Shown: piece after piece, positions 44,530-52,486 of the stretch | How positions within the stretch are numbered: the stretch's first letter is position 1 | Layout: each line of letters begins with the position of its first letter | NCBI RefSeq assembly: GCF_001267405.1 | Contig: NZ_CP012369.1 | Coordinates: forward strand, 1,514,001 to 1,578,000 | DNA: 64,000 bases | Direction: 5' to 3' | Source: Moorella thermoacetica | GTDB lineage: Bacteria > Bacillota > DSM-521 > Neomoorellales > Neomoorellaceae | Translations under genes and position numbers: made by a program | The notes under the pieces: generated by a model | The model's database searches: none | Seen by the model: only the letters and a program-made list of their open reading frames with translations | Told to the model about the DNA's origin: nothing

Positions 44530-45882
44530 TTAGTTCCCCGCCGCCAGGGCCACCAGGTTGGGCGCCCACTCGGGGCTGGACGGGGCGTATAAATGATTAT
44601 ACCCTGCCAGGACCTGCCGGTAAAGAATACCGTCCACCTGGCCGTCGATGCCATAGCCCCGGCATACCCGGTAAAGGAAGTTTACCTCCCGGCGTTCCAG
44701 GTTTATTACCCGCGAGTGGTGGAACTCATGACCCCGGATAGTACTGCCCCGGGTCAGGAAGGGGCTATCGCCCTCGACGTACATGGCTGTATAGCCGTGG
44801 CCCTGGGGGCAGGAAGACATTGTCACGTCCAATGGCAGGGCACCGCACATTTCATACCAGCGTCCCCGGTAATTGAGCCTCCGGGCCAGGTACATCAGGC
44901 CGCCGCACTCGGCATAGACCGGCATGCCGGCAGCCACGGCTTCCTTAACCTCCCGCCGCAAAGACCTGTTGGCTTCCAGTTGAGGGGCAAAAACCTCGGG
45001 GAAACCGCCGCCGAGATAGAGCCCCTGGACGTCCGGTAATTTCTCATCTGCCAGGCTGTCAATCTTTACCAGTTCGGCCCCGGCGGCAGCCAGGGCCTCC
45101 AGGTTTTCCGGGTAATAAAAAGTAAAAACGCGATCCTGGAAGACGCCCAGGCGTACCCGGCGTGGGGCCGGCCGGTTTTCCTGTTCCGGTGCCGTAAGCT
45201 CCGGGGCCCGGCTGGCAATGGCCAGCAGGGCGTCCAGGTCGACTGCCGCTGCGATGGCTTTACCCGTAGCCTCCAGGGCTACATGGAGGCGTTCGTTTTC
45301 TGCCGCCGGGATCAGGCCCAGGTGGCGGTCGGGTATACCGAAGTCTTTCTTTTTGGGCAGGGCCCCCAGCACCGGCAGGCCGGTATAGTGTTCAATGGAG
45401 CGGCGCAGGATATCCTCGTGGCGGGCGCGGGCCACCTGGTTCAGGATTACCCCGGCGATGCTTACCCCGGGGTCAAAATTCTGGAAGCCTCGCACCAGGG
45501 CGGCAGCGCTCCTGGTCATACGGGTAGCGTCAATTACCAGCACCACCGGAGCCATGAGGGCCCTGGCTACGGCAGCAGTACTATCACTGCCCTCCAGATC
45601 CAGGCCGTCAAAGAGCCCCATGGCCCCTTCCACCAAACCCACATCGGCTCCCCGGCAACTGGCGGCAAAGTGCAGCCGGAGCTTTTCCGGTGATAAGAAA
45701 TAGAGGTCAAGATTGCGGCAGGGGCGACCGGCCACCAGGCTCAACCACCCCGGGTCGATGAAATCAGGCCCCTTTTTGAAGGGCTGGATCACCAGACCCT
45801 TTTGCCTCAAAGCGGCTATTAAGCCTATAGTAATGGTTGTCTTGCCCGAACGGCCGTGGGGCGCCGCAATTACCAGGCGCAT
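44530..45882 (-). CDS. CbiA/CobB-type a,c-diamide synthase, DsrN-like
   Basis: The 450-residue protein has a P-loop at the N-terminus (HGRSGKTTITIGL), a dethiobiotin-synthetase-like ATPase half and a C-terminal class I glutamine amidotransferase half with the nucleophile Cys in YAECGGLMYL (near residue 325). CbiA amidates cobyrinate; the homologue DsrN amidates sirohaem for dissimilatory sulfite reductases. The position 11 bases after the second DsrB-like gene, away from any cobalamin gene, favours the DsrN role. Confidence 0.82.
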   Translation of the reverse strand: MRLVIAAPHGRSGKTTITIGLIAALRQKGLVIQPFKKGPDFIDPGWLSLVAGRPCRNLDLYFLSPEKLRLHFAASCRGADVGLVEGAMGLFDGLDLEGSDSTAAVARALMAPVVLVIDATRMTRSAAALVRGFQNFDPGVSIAGVILNQVARARHEDILRRSIEHYTGLPVLGALPKKKDFGIPDRHLGLIPAAENERLHVALEATGKAIAAAVDLDALLAIASRAPELTAPEQENRPAPRRVRLGVFQDRVFTFYYPENLEALAAAGAELVKIDSLADEKLPDVQGLYLGGGFPEVFAPQLEANRSLRREVKEAVAAGMPVYAECGGLMYLARRLNYRGRWYEMCGALPLDVTMSSCPQGHGYTAMYVEGDSPFLTRGSTIRGHEFHHSRVINLERREVNFLYRVCRGYGIDGQVDGILYRQVLAGYNHLYAPSSPEWAPNLVALAAGN

Positions 45883-45893
45883 GGGTCCACCTC

Positions 45894-46961
45894 CTACCGC
45901 AGGTGCAGGTCCCGGCGTAGGCCAGCAAAGGGGAAATGGTTATCAAAAATGTCTGCTACCGGGCTAGCCCCTACGGCCTTGAGAAAAGCCGGCCAGCCAA
46001 GGCGTTCCAGGAAGCCGGCGAGCCTTTCCCCGCGTTTCCCCCTGTCCCGCCAGCAGGCGATAATCCGTTGCACCCGTTCGCAAATGGCCGCGTAGTCCAG
46101 GGGCCTGGCCGGTACCCGGGAAAACACCACGGCTGCCATTTCTGGGCCCCGCCGGTTATTACCGCCGTGGCCGCCGACGGCGATGGCGACAAAGCGCTCC
46201 GGGCCGGGCTTTATCCCTTCAGGCGCCACCTGGATACAGGAGGTGCAGCGGATGCAACGTTCGGCGTTAATAACCACTGTCGTCCCGCCCTCGACCTGCC
46301 GGGGACGAATGGCCCCTACCGGGCAACCGGAGATCAGGTGGCCGAAGTCGATATTGGCTGCCATCAGGCCGGCGTCGTCCACCCTGGGTACGGTGGCAAA
46401 ATATCCGGATATGCCGATGTCCGCCTCGACACCGCCGCCACACTGGTTGGGGCAGCCGGTTACCGATATCTTCAGCGGTGCCGGCAGGTCCTGGTGGAAA
46501 AACGCCGGGTACAAATAGTCCGCCAGGGTTTTGGCGATGCTGGGCGCATCGACGGCGGCATTCTGGCAATGGATGAAGGAGGTACAGCACTTAATCTGGT
46601 GCAGACTATTACCAGTACCCCCGGCCGGAAAACCGCTCGCCGCCAGCTCGGCCAGGAAGTTATCCAGGAGTTCCGGCCGGACGCCGACAAACTCGAAACC
46701 CTGGCGGCTGGTGCGCCGGCCAGTCAGGGCATAAACCCGGATCCAGCGGGCCAGCTGACGCAGGGTAGCCGCGCTCAACAGGCCGTTGGGTGGCAGTAAA
46801 ATGCGGACCGTCAGGATGGCGGTACCATCGCCGGCCAGATGACGGATCACTCCTGGCCGGACCATTTCATGCCTGACCCACTTTCCCCGGCAGGCGAGGA
46901 GTTCTGGTGGTATCTGCTGGCGGTAGTCGGGCATAATCCCGGCCGGCAGATCATTTTTCAT
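45894..46961 (-). CDS. Second, divergent DsrB-like sulfite reductase subunit
   Basis: The 355-residue protein aligns with DsrB over its length (GGTGNSLHQIKCCTSFIHC, then SVTGCPNQC and the ferredoxin motif CIRCTSCIQVAPEG). Its cluster cysteines are Cys126-x5-Cys132 and Cys170-x3-Cys174, the pattern of DsrA, whereas the canonical DsrB here (16085-17272) has Thr at the first position and uses a CC pair. ATG 46961 follows GGAGTG. A 127-base gap separates it from the dsrA-like gene, unlike the 12 bases in dsrAB. Confidence 0.85.
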   Translation of the reverse strand: MKNDLPAGIMPDYRQQIPPELLACRGKWVRHEMVRPGVIRHLAGDGTAILTVRILLPPNGLLSAATLRQLARWIRVYALTGRRTSRQGFEFVGVRPELLDNFLAELAASGFPAGGTGNSLHQIKCCTSFIHCQNAAVDAPSIAKTLADYLYPAFFHQDLPAPLKISVTGCPNQCGGGVEADIGISGYFATVPRVDDAGLMAANIDFGHLISGCPVGAIRPRQVEGGTTVVINAERCIRCTSCIQVAPEGIKPGPERFVAIAVGGHGGNNRRGPEMAAVVFSRVPARPLDYAAICERVQRIIACWRDRGKRGERLAGFLERLGWPAFLKAVGASPVADIFDNHFPFAGLRRDLHLR

Positions 46962-47091
46962 CACCGCGGCTCACTCCTAAAAAAGCCCTCTACCAGAACT
47001 GGCGCTTTTTGCATGGATAGAGATATGTCCCATGCCCTCAGAAATTATACGCCGACAAGACTACGGTGCGGTTCGAAACGTTCCGGAGTCG

Positions 47092-48216
47092 CTAGTACAC
47101 ATTCCTCTTGGGGCTCAAGAGGATCTGGGGCTGGGCCTCGAGGCCGAGTTCCCGTAAAATCTTCAGGGGGCCAACGCGGGCGATAAAGTCCCCCACCCGC
47201 TCCTTTTTCTTAGCGTTATCCGCCCAGAACTCCAGGAAAGCGCCGAAGATATCGCCGACGGCGGTGTAATCGTCATCGGCAACGGGGATGAAGGGCACCA
47301 GGACAAAACCTACCATGGGGCCCTGGGGGCCCCGGTGACCGTATTTGCCCCCGGCAACCCAGGCGACCCCCCGCTCGCGGCCGGGACGGATGGCCGGGCA
47401 GTAGTTGATACAGGCCATGCAACGCCAGCAGCGTTCCTTGTCTACCTCCAAGGTATCCCCCACCAGGGTCAGGGCCCCTGCCGGGCAGGCGGCCAGGAGG
47501 CCGTTCAGGTCGCCGCCCTTCTCCCGCCAGGCGGCCAGCATCTCGCCGTCTACCATGGGCCAGTCCCGGTAAACGCCGATAAAGGAATGGTCCTTTTGCA
47601 TCATGGCCCGGATACAATCATTGGGACAACCGGCCACGGCGCTCTTAACCTTCTGGGGGTAGCCGGGATACTGCTGGTCGTCAATAAAGCGCTGCCCCAG
47701 GTAGGTGGCCAGGGCCGGAGCATCCACCAGGGCATGCTCGCAGCGTACCGGTCCGCAGCAGGCCGTCAGGCAACGTAGATCATCCCCCGTTGAACCCACA
47801 TCCAAACCCCCGCTGTTTAACTCCCGGACCAGGGGTAGCATCTGTTCGCGGCCGGTGTAGATCTCTATGGTGCCGCCGCTGGTCAGGTGAACCAGCCCCC
47901 GGCCGTAGGTCTCAGCACAATCGGCCAGTTTCTCCAGGGTTGCAGCCGCGAGCCATCCCCCCGCCGGCGCCAGGATGCGGAGATAGGACGATTCCTGAAT
48001 GATGTCCGGACGACGGCTGTTGCGCACAGCCACCCCGGCAGGCAGTTCCGGGACACTGATATAGCCGCCGTGGCCATAAGCGGATTCTCCCTCTGCCAGC
48101 CCTGCTTCATACATGGCCAGGGGGTAGTTGCTTTTTACCAGCTCCCGGACATGGCTGGGTGACAGTCCTACCATTAGCTGCCGACAAAGAGGAAAATCCC
48201 GGAATGCTTCCTTCAA
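47092..48216 (-). CDS. Second, divergent DsrA-like sulfite reductase subunit
   Basis: The 374-residue protein has the sirohaem cluster ligands Cys153-x5-Cys159 (TACCGPVRCEHA) and Cys197-x3-Cys201 (GCPNDC), and a ferredoxin domain with CWRCMACINYCP. It is about 100 residues shorter than the canonical DsrA at 17285-18703, mainly at the N-terminus. TTG 48216 follows AAGGAG by nine bases, starting almost at the stop of the single-Cys DsrC paralogue. Predicted to reduce sulfite or a related oxyanion; the substrate is not proven. Confidence 0.85.
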   Translation of the reverse strand: MKEAFRDFPLCRQLMVGLSPSHVRELVKSNYPLAMYEAGLAEGESAYGHGGYISVPELPAGVAVRNSRRPDIIQESSYLRILAPAGGWLAAATLEKLADCAETYGRGLVHLTSGGTIEIYTGREQMLPLVRELNSGGLDVGSTGDDLRCLTACCGPVRCEHALVDAPALATYLGQRFIDDQQYPGYPQKVKSAVAGCPNDCIRAMMQKDHSFIGVYRDWPMVDGEMLAAWREKGGDLNGLLAACPAGALTLVGDTLEVDKERCWRCMACINYCPAIRPGRERGVAWVAGGKYGHRGPQGPMVGFVLVPFIPVADDDYTAVGDIFGAFLEFWADNAKKKERVGDFIARVGPLKILRELGLEAQPQILLSPKRNVY

Positions 48217-48219
48217 AAT

Positions 48220-48474
48220 TTAACACTCCTTGGGCATAGGCAAGCCGGTAATCTGACTGATCTCGCCAATAGGGTTACCGGGAAAGAGTTGGTAGATCCT
48301 TTTTTTCTCCAGGCCACTGAGTTTAATCAGTTTACGCAGGGTACAGATGGTCTGGTGCTTCTGGTAGTAAGCATAGCTTACTTCAATTAACCGCCAGTGG
48401 TCCTCGGTCAGGTTAATACCCCGTTGCTCCGCTTTCGCTTTGATTGCTTCCCGTTGTTCCACCGGAGGCAGCAT
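48220..48474 (-). CDS. DsrC/TusE-like paralogue with a single C-terminal Cys
   Basis: The 84-residue protein has the DsrC core (LTEDHWRLIEVSYAYYQKHQ, then KRIYQLFPGNP) and ends GLPMPKEC. The final Cys matches Cys104 of DsrC, but the second redox Cys (Cys93 in the neighbour) is Ser73 here. It also lacks the N-terminal strand pair. It cannot form the intramolecular DsrC disulfide. It may act as a sulfur carrier or regulator like TusE-type proteins. Lies between dsrC and the dsrA-like gene. Confidence 0.8.
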   Translation of the reverse strand: MLPPVEQREAIKAKAEQRGINLTEDHWRLIEVSYAYYQKHQTICTLRKLIKLSGLEKKRIYQLFPGNPIGEISQITGLPMPKEC

Positions 48475-48499
48475 CTCACAATCCTCCCCGAATTGAGTT

Positions 48500-48528
48500 A
48501 GAGGCCAGCACCTGGTGCGCTGGCCTCT
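48500..48528 (-). terminator. Hairpin between dsrC and its paralogue
   Basis: AGAGGCCAG...CTGGCCTCT forms a long stem with a short loop 17 bases after the dsrC stop. There is no U-tract, so attenuation or mRNA stabilisation is as likely as termination. Confidence 0.45.
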
Positions 48529-48544
48529 ATGCCCAATCCTATCT

Positions 48545-48862
48545 TTACACGCAGCCGGTGGGTTTGGGTAGACCGGCGACTTTACAGGCCCCTTTAGCCG
48601 GACCGCTGGGGAAGAGGTCGTAGATCTGCTTGAGGCTGAAGCCGGTTTCCTTGCAGACCTTGCGGATCATGGGAGCGATGCCGAACTGGAGGTAGTACTG
48701 GCGCAGGTAATTGACCAGTTTCCAGTGGTCCTCGGTCATTTCGGTTACCCCTTCCTGCTCCGCCAGGGCTCTGGCGACATCCTCGTTCCACTTGCTGGGG
48801 TCGGCAATGAACCCGTCTTCATCAACTTCAAGCTGCATACCGGCGAGATTTACCGTCGGCAT
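48545..48862 (-). CDS. dsrC: DsrC, sulfite reductase co-substrate protein
   Basis: The 105-residue protein is a full DsrC: N-terminal strands, WNEDVARALAEQEG, the conserved TEDHWKLVNYLRQYY and the flexible C-terminal arm with both redox cysteines (Cys93 in GACKVAG and Cys104 in PTGCV). DsrC receives sulfite sulfur from DsrAB as a trisulfide, which DsrMK reduces. ATG 48862 lies eight bases after AGGAGG. This is the only complete dsrC in the window, so it may serve both Dsr systems. Confidence 0.92.
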   Translation of the reverse strand: MPTVNLAGMQLEVDEDGFIADPSKWNEDVARALAEQEGVTEMTEDHWKLVNYLRQYYLQFGIAPMIRKVCKETGFSLKQIYDLFPSGPAKGACKVAGLPKPTGCV

Positions 48863-48941
48863 GTTAAACACCTCCTGCCAGATTTTATTATACCTGTACC
48901 CTCGATTAAAGGCTACAGGCTAAAAACACCATGATTAACAA

Positions 48942-50321
48942 TTAATTGTACACCAGGGCATTAGCCACCAGCTCACTGACACCCATGAAACGTACCGGCA
49001 GCTTATAGTAGTTGATAATCTCCCGGAACTGGCCCTTACAATTGGAGCAGGCCAGGGCTACAATGCTGGCGCCGGTGGCTTTTAGCTGCTCGGCTTTGAG
49101 CTTACCGTAGGTTTCCATGCGGAATTTAAGGAAGTCGCCCTTATCCATAATGGCAAAACCGCTGCCACCGCCGCAGCAAATACTCATTTCCCGGTTGGGC
49201 GTCATTTCGCGAAAATCAGTGCAGCAGGCTTTGAGGATGCGCCGCGGCTCCTCATAGAGCCCTCCCAGGCGGCCCAGCTTGCAGGAATCATGGTAGGTCA
49301 CAGGTTCAGGGTTCTTCTGGGGGTCGACCTTAATCCGCCCTTCCCGGATCCATTGATCCTCCAGTTCCAGGATGCTCTTGACCTCAAAAGGCCTTTCTTC
49401 CGGGGGGACGAGGCGCAAGATCAGGTACTTCAGCGCCTCGAAGGCATGACCGCACTCGCCTACGACGAAAGTCTTAATCCCTAACTTTTTGGCAGTTTCG
49501 ATATGGGCCCTGGCAACACTGGCGAACTCGGTATCGCTGTAAAAGACGCCGTAATTGACGGCATCGTTGAGGCCCGTTTCCGGGGAATTGAGGGTCCAGT
49601 CGACACCGGCGGCGTTCATGACTTCGGCGGCGCCCATTACCGTCTCGGCAAAGGCCAGGTAGTCGCCGGCGTTATGCATGAGGAGGTACTCGGCGCCCTG
49701 CTTATCAACCGGTATTTTAATTTTATATCCCCGTGTATCCTCAATCTCTTCCTCCAGGAACTCAATCATGTCAAAAAAGGCGTTGGCCGGCATACCGGTG
49801 GCGTTACCCAGCCGGACCTGTTTCCGGGTGCCGTTTTTCTTCAGCTCGTCGGGGGCGATATCGATGGCGTCGAAGATTTTCCGTGCTTCCCGGGCAATCA
49901 AGCCGTTATCAATGGCTACCGGGCAAACATAGGCACAGCGGCGGCAAATGGTACACCGGTAAATATTCTCGGCCATGGCATTGAGTTTATCTTCCGTCAG
50001 GTCTTCCGCTCCCACCAGGCCCGGAAAAAACCTTCCTGCCAGGGTAAAATACCGTTTATAAACCTTACGCAGCATGTCGGAACGGTAGACCGGATGGTAG
50101 ATGTCTTTGCGGCCGCTGGCCAGGTAGACCGGGCAGACCTCGGCGCAGGTACCGCACTTCATGCAGGTATCCAGGGATAGGGTATAGGGGAGCCAAAAGG
50201 TCCAGTTATCCCGCTGCCGGAGGGATTTCCCCATGGCCTGGAGGAATTTTTCCACCCGTGGCGCGTCTGGTTTCAGGGTCTCATCTGAGAGCACCCGGTA
50301 ATCGTCAAAGACTTTACGCAT
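48942..50321 (-). CDS. DsrK-like (HdrD-type) iron-sulfur protein of the second locus
   Basis: The 459-residue protein has two ferredoxin motifs (CMKCGTCAEVCP near residue 53 and CTICRRCAYVCP near 122) and CCG-domain cysteines (GECGHAF, HDSCKLG, CCGGGSG). It is shorter than the DsrK of the first cluster. It overlaps the end of the DsrM-like gene by one to three bases (TAATG). It would pass quinol electrons from the DsrM-like protein to DsrC. No J, O or P genes are nearby. Confidence 0.87.
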   Translation of the reverse strand: MRKVFDDYRVLSDETLKPDAPRVEKFLQAMGKSLRQRDNWTFWLPYTLSLDTCMKCGTCAEVCPVYLASGRKDIYHPVYRSDMLRKVYKRYFTLAGRFFPGLVGAEDLTEDKLNAMAENIYRCTICRRCAYVCPVAIDNGLIAREARKIFDAIDIAPDELKKNGTRKQVRLGNATGMPANAFFDMIEFLEEEIEDTRGYKIKIPVDKQGAEYLLMHNAGDYLAFAETVMGAAEVMNAAGVDWTLNSPETGLNDAVNYGVFYSDTEFASVARAHIETAKKLGIKTFVVGECGHAFEALKYLILRLVPPEERPFEVKSILELEDQWIREGRIKVDPQKNPEPVTYHDSCKLGRLGGLYEEPRRILKACCTDFREMTPNREMSICCGGGSGFAIMDKGDFLKFRMETYGKLKAEQLKATGASIVALACSNCKGQFREIINYYKLPVRFMGVSELVANALVYN

Positions 50322-50983
50322 TATTCCATTTCACCCCACTTGACCTTGTGGTAGGTAAAATACTTGACGGCGAAATGCGCCATTCGGGTAAAGGGCAGGT
50401 AAACCAAGAAAAGCTCAAATATTAAAAGAAAGACCAGGTAAGTTCCCGGCAGGGGCAAGTGGGGCCGCAGGGTTAACAAGCTGATTAAATAGATCCTGAA
50501 ACCGGGATCCCCCAAGGCGCCGCTGGTGAGGGCGCTGAAGGCCATCATGAAGACAAAGAGCAGGTTTAAGTACTCTACCGGCGCAGATATCTGGCGCAGA
50601 TCGGCAGTAAATAAGCGCAGGAAAAACAGGGCGCAGGAGCCCACCACCGCCAGGATGCCCCCGGCGATACCCAGGTACAGGGCGAAGGGAGCACCCACCA
50701 GTAAGAAGAATAGCCAGAAAACCACCAGGTAAATGCCGTAGTGCATAAGAAGGGAAGGTAGCCATAACTTGCGGTTATGGTTAAAAAGGCTGCGCAGGGT
50801 AAAGACCTCGGTCAACAGTTCGCCAAGCTGGCCCCCCAGGGTACGGGGATAGGGAAAGAGTTCCCAGTGGAGGTTGACAGGGGCCCTGAGCCAGTAAGTT
50901 ATTTTATAGACCAGCCCTACCACCAGCACGACTATAGACACATACGGCAGGATACCGCCGATAAATGACTGCCAGATATCCAT
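50321..50983 (-). CDS. DsrM-like cytochrome b of the second locus
   Basis: The 220-residue membrane protein has about five to six helices of the nitrate-reductase-gamma/DsrM type, with His residues in LMHYGIYLVVFWLFFLL and FTRMAHFAVKYFTYH. It lacks the about 100 extra residues of the DsrM at 18983-19975. It is first in the second Dsr gene run, 190 bases after the YeiH-like gene, from which a terminator separates it. Confidence 0.83.
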   Translation of the reverse strand: MDIWQSFIGGILPYVSIVVLVVGLVYKITYWLRAPVNLHWELFPYPRTLGGQLGELLTEVFTLRSLFNHNRKLWLPSLLMHYGIYLVVFWLFFLLVGAPFALYLGIAGGILAVVGSCALFFLRLFTADLRQISAPVEYLNLLFVFMMAFSALTSGALGDPGFRIYLISLLTLRPHLPLPGTYLVFLLIFELFLVYLPFTRMAHFAVKYFTYHKVKWGEME

Positions 50984-51120
50984 AAACCGGCATCCTCCTA
51001 TTCTATTGGTACGAGGGCGACTATGATATTTATAAAATCAGCTTCGTAAACTTTATATATATTTCGCTGTCGAGCCCTGTTTTCCTGCCACCCGGCGAAA
51101 ATTTTTTGGTATATCTAAAA

Positions 51121-51150
51121 TCGGCGGCCCCGGTTTACCGGGGCCGCCGA
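51121..51150 (-). terminator. Terminator after the YeiH-like gene
   Basis: CGGCGGCCCCGG-TAAA-CCGGGGCCGCCG followed by ATTTTAG on the minus strand. Confidence 0.75.
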
Positions 51151-51175
51151 CGGGGAGCAACTTGCCGGCCGGGCT

Positions 51176-52486
51176 TTAATGCAGCGGTGCGGCAATGATA
51201 CCGCCAAAGAAGAGGTTGGCAACAATGAAGCCCACGATGACGTTAACCAGGACCACCGTAGTGAAGGCAATGATGGGTTTCCGGCCCATGGCCCGGATAT
51301 CCTGGATCTTGGTGTTCAGGCCGATGCACAGGAAAGCCAGGACGAAGAGCCAGGTGCGGATGGTAGTGAGGTTGGCCGAGATATGGGCATCAACAGCGGG
51401 TTTCCCCAGGGACACGACCCATGAAGTCGTGATGAACGAAGCTACCAGGAAGGCCAGGACGAACTTGGGGAAACGCTCCCAGATAACCATGGCGCTGGGC
51501 CGCTCGCCGCTGGCTGCAACCTCCCAGCGAGTGACCGCCAGGGTAGCAAAGATAAAGGACAGGACACCGATCATCACGTCGCGGTTGAGTTTCACCAGGG
51601 TAAAGGCTTTGACGGCATTATCTGAAACCATGGCTGCTGCAGCCAGGCCGGCAGCATCGGCCAGTTCGGAACCGCCAATCCAGGCCCCGGTGACATACTC
51701 GTTGAGGCCGAAAAGTCTACCCAATACTGGCAAGAGGAAAATGAGAACTAGCGCATACAGGACCACCAAAGAAACCACGTAACCGACATGCTTCTCTTCA
51801 GCTTTAACCGAACTCCCGACGGCAATGGCTGCCGAAACGCCACAGACGGAACCGCCAGCACCCAGGACGGCCGCAAAACGGGGATCATAACCCAGCCTGC
51901 GGGCAATGGTAAAGGCCACAGTGAAGCCAATGGCAACAATGCATATGGCCTCCAGGAAGCCCCAGACGCCGCCAGAAACGATGACGGTAAAGGGCAAGCC
52001 GGCACCCAGCAGGACAATACCGGTCTTAATAAAGAATTCCGTTCTTTTGGCGCCTTCCTGGAACCACTCAGGTAATGTCGTAAAGTTTCCAATAATGAGT
52101 CCTATTACCAGGGACCAGAAGGGGTACTCCAGTCCATAATGCTTGATCGTATGCTGGCTCCCAATAATTAAAATAATGAGGGAAGCTATGAATAAAACTG
52201 TAAAGGAAGCAATATAATTGCCCACCTTGCCGCCCATAACGGCTACGGCAATGGTGGTTAGTACCAGCAGAATAAAGTACATGGCAATATAGGCGCCGAT
52301 ATTAGCAGCGAAGTGGGCCCCCAGGCTTTTGGTCGGCCATTCAACTGGCATGGCAGCCTTTAAAAAATCCAGGGAAGAACCGGCTTTAAAAGCGAAGTAT
52401 GTTAATAGCACCAGAAAAAGGCCCAGGTAAACTGACCACCAGTCTTCACTGGCAAGAAAGGGACTGCGCTTATTACCGTTCGGCAT
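51176..52486 (-). CDS. YeiH/UPF0324-family putative sulfate or sulfite exporter
   Basis: The 436-residue protein has about 11 hydrophobic helices and conserved UPF0324 segments (KTGIVLLGAGLPF, GAGGSVCGVSAAIAVGS, FIGLNTKIQDI-like C-terminus). Members are annotated as putative sulfate exporters, and some relatives take part in taurine or sulfite metabolism. Its place directly upstream of the second Dsr locus suggests movement of sulfite, sulfate or a sulfonate, but a terminator lies between them. Substrate inferred. Confidence 0.78.
   Translation of the reverse strand: MPNGNKRSPFLASEDWWSVYLGLFLVLLTYFAFKAGSSLDFLKAAMPVEWPTKSLGAHFAANIGAYIAMYFILLVLTTIAVAVMGGKVGNYIASFTVLFIASLIILIIGSQHTIKHYGLEYPFWSLVIGLIIGNFTTLPEWFQEGAKRTEFFIKTGIVLLGAGLPFTVIVSGGVWGFLEAICIVAIGFTVAFTIARRLGYDPRFAAVLGAGGSVCGVSAAIAVGSSVKAEEKHVGYVVSLVVLYALVLIFLLPVLGRLFGLNEYVTGAWIGGSELADAAGLAAAAMVSDNAVKAFTLVKLNRDVMIGVLSFIFATLAVTRWEVAASGERPSAMVIWERFPKFVLAFLVASFITTSWVVSLGKPAVDAHISANLTTIRTWLFVLAFLCIGLNTKIQDIRAMGRKPIIAFTTVVLVNVIVGFIVANLFFGGIIAAPLH

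Noticed and set aside
44530-45882. Cobalamin biosynthesis gene
   Set aside because: No other cobalamin gene or cobalamin riboswitch is near; the position in the second Dsr run favours sirohaem amidation, though the domain set alone cannot separate the two.
46962-47091. tRNA gene in the gap between the second dsrA and dsrB
   Set aside because: A GGTTCGAAAC-like T-loop string is present but no acceptor stem or anticodon arm can be formed around it.
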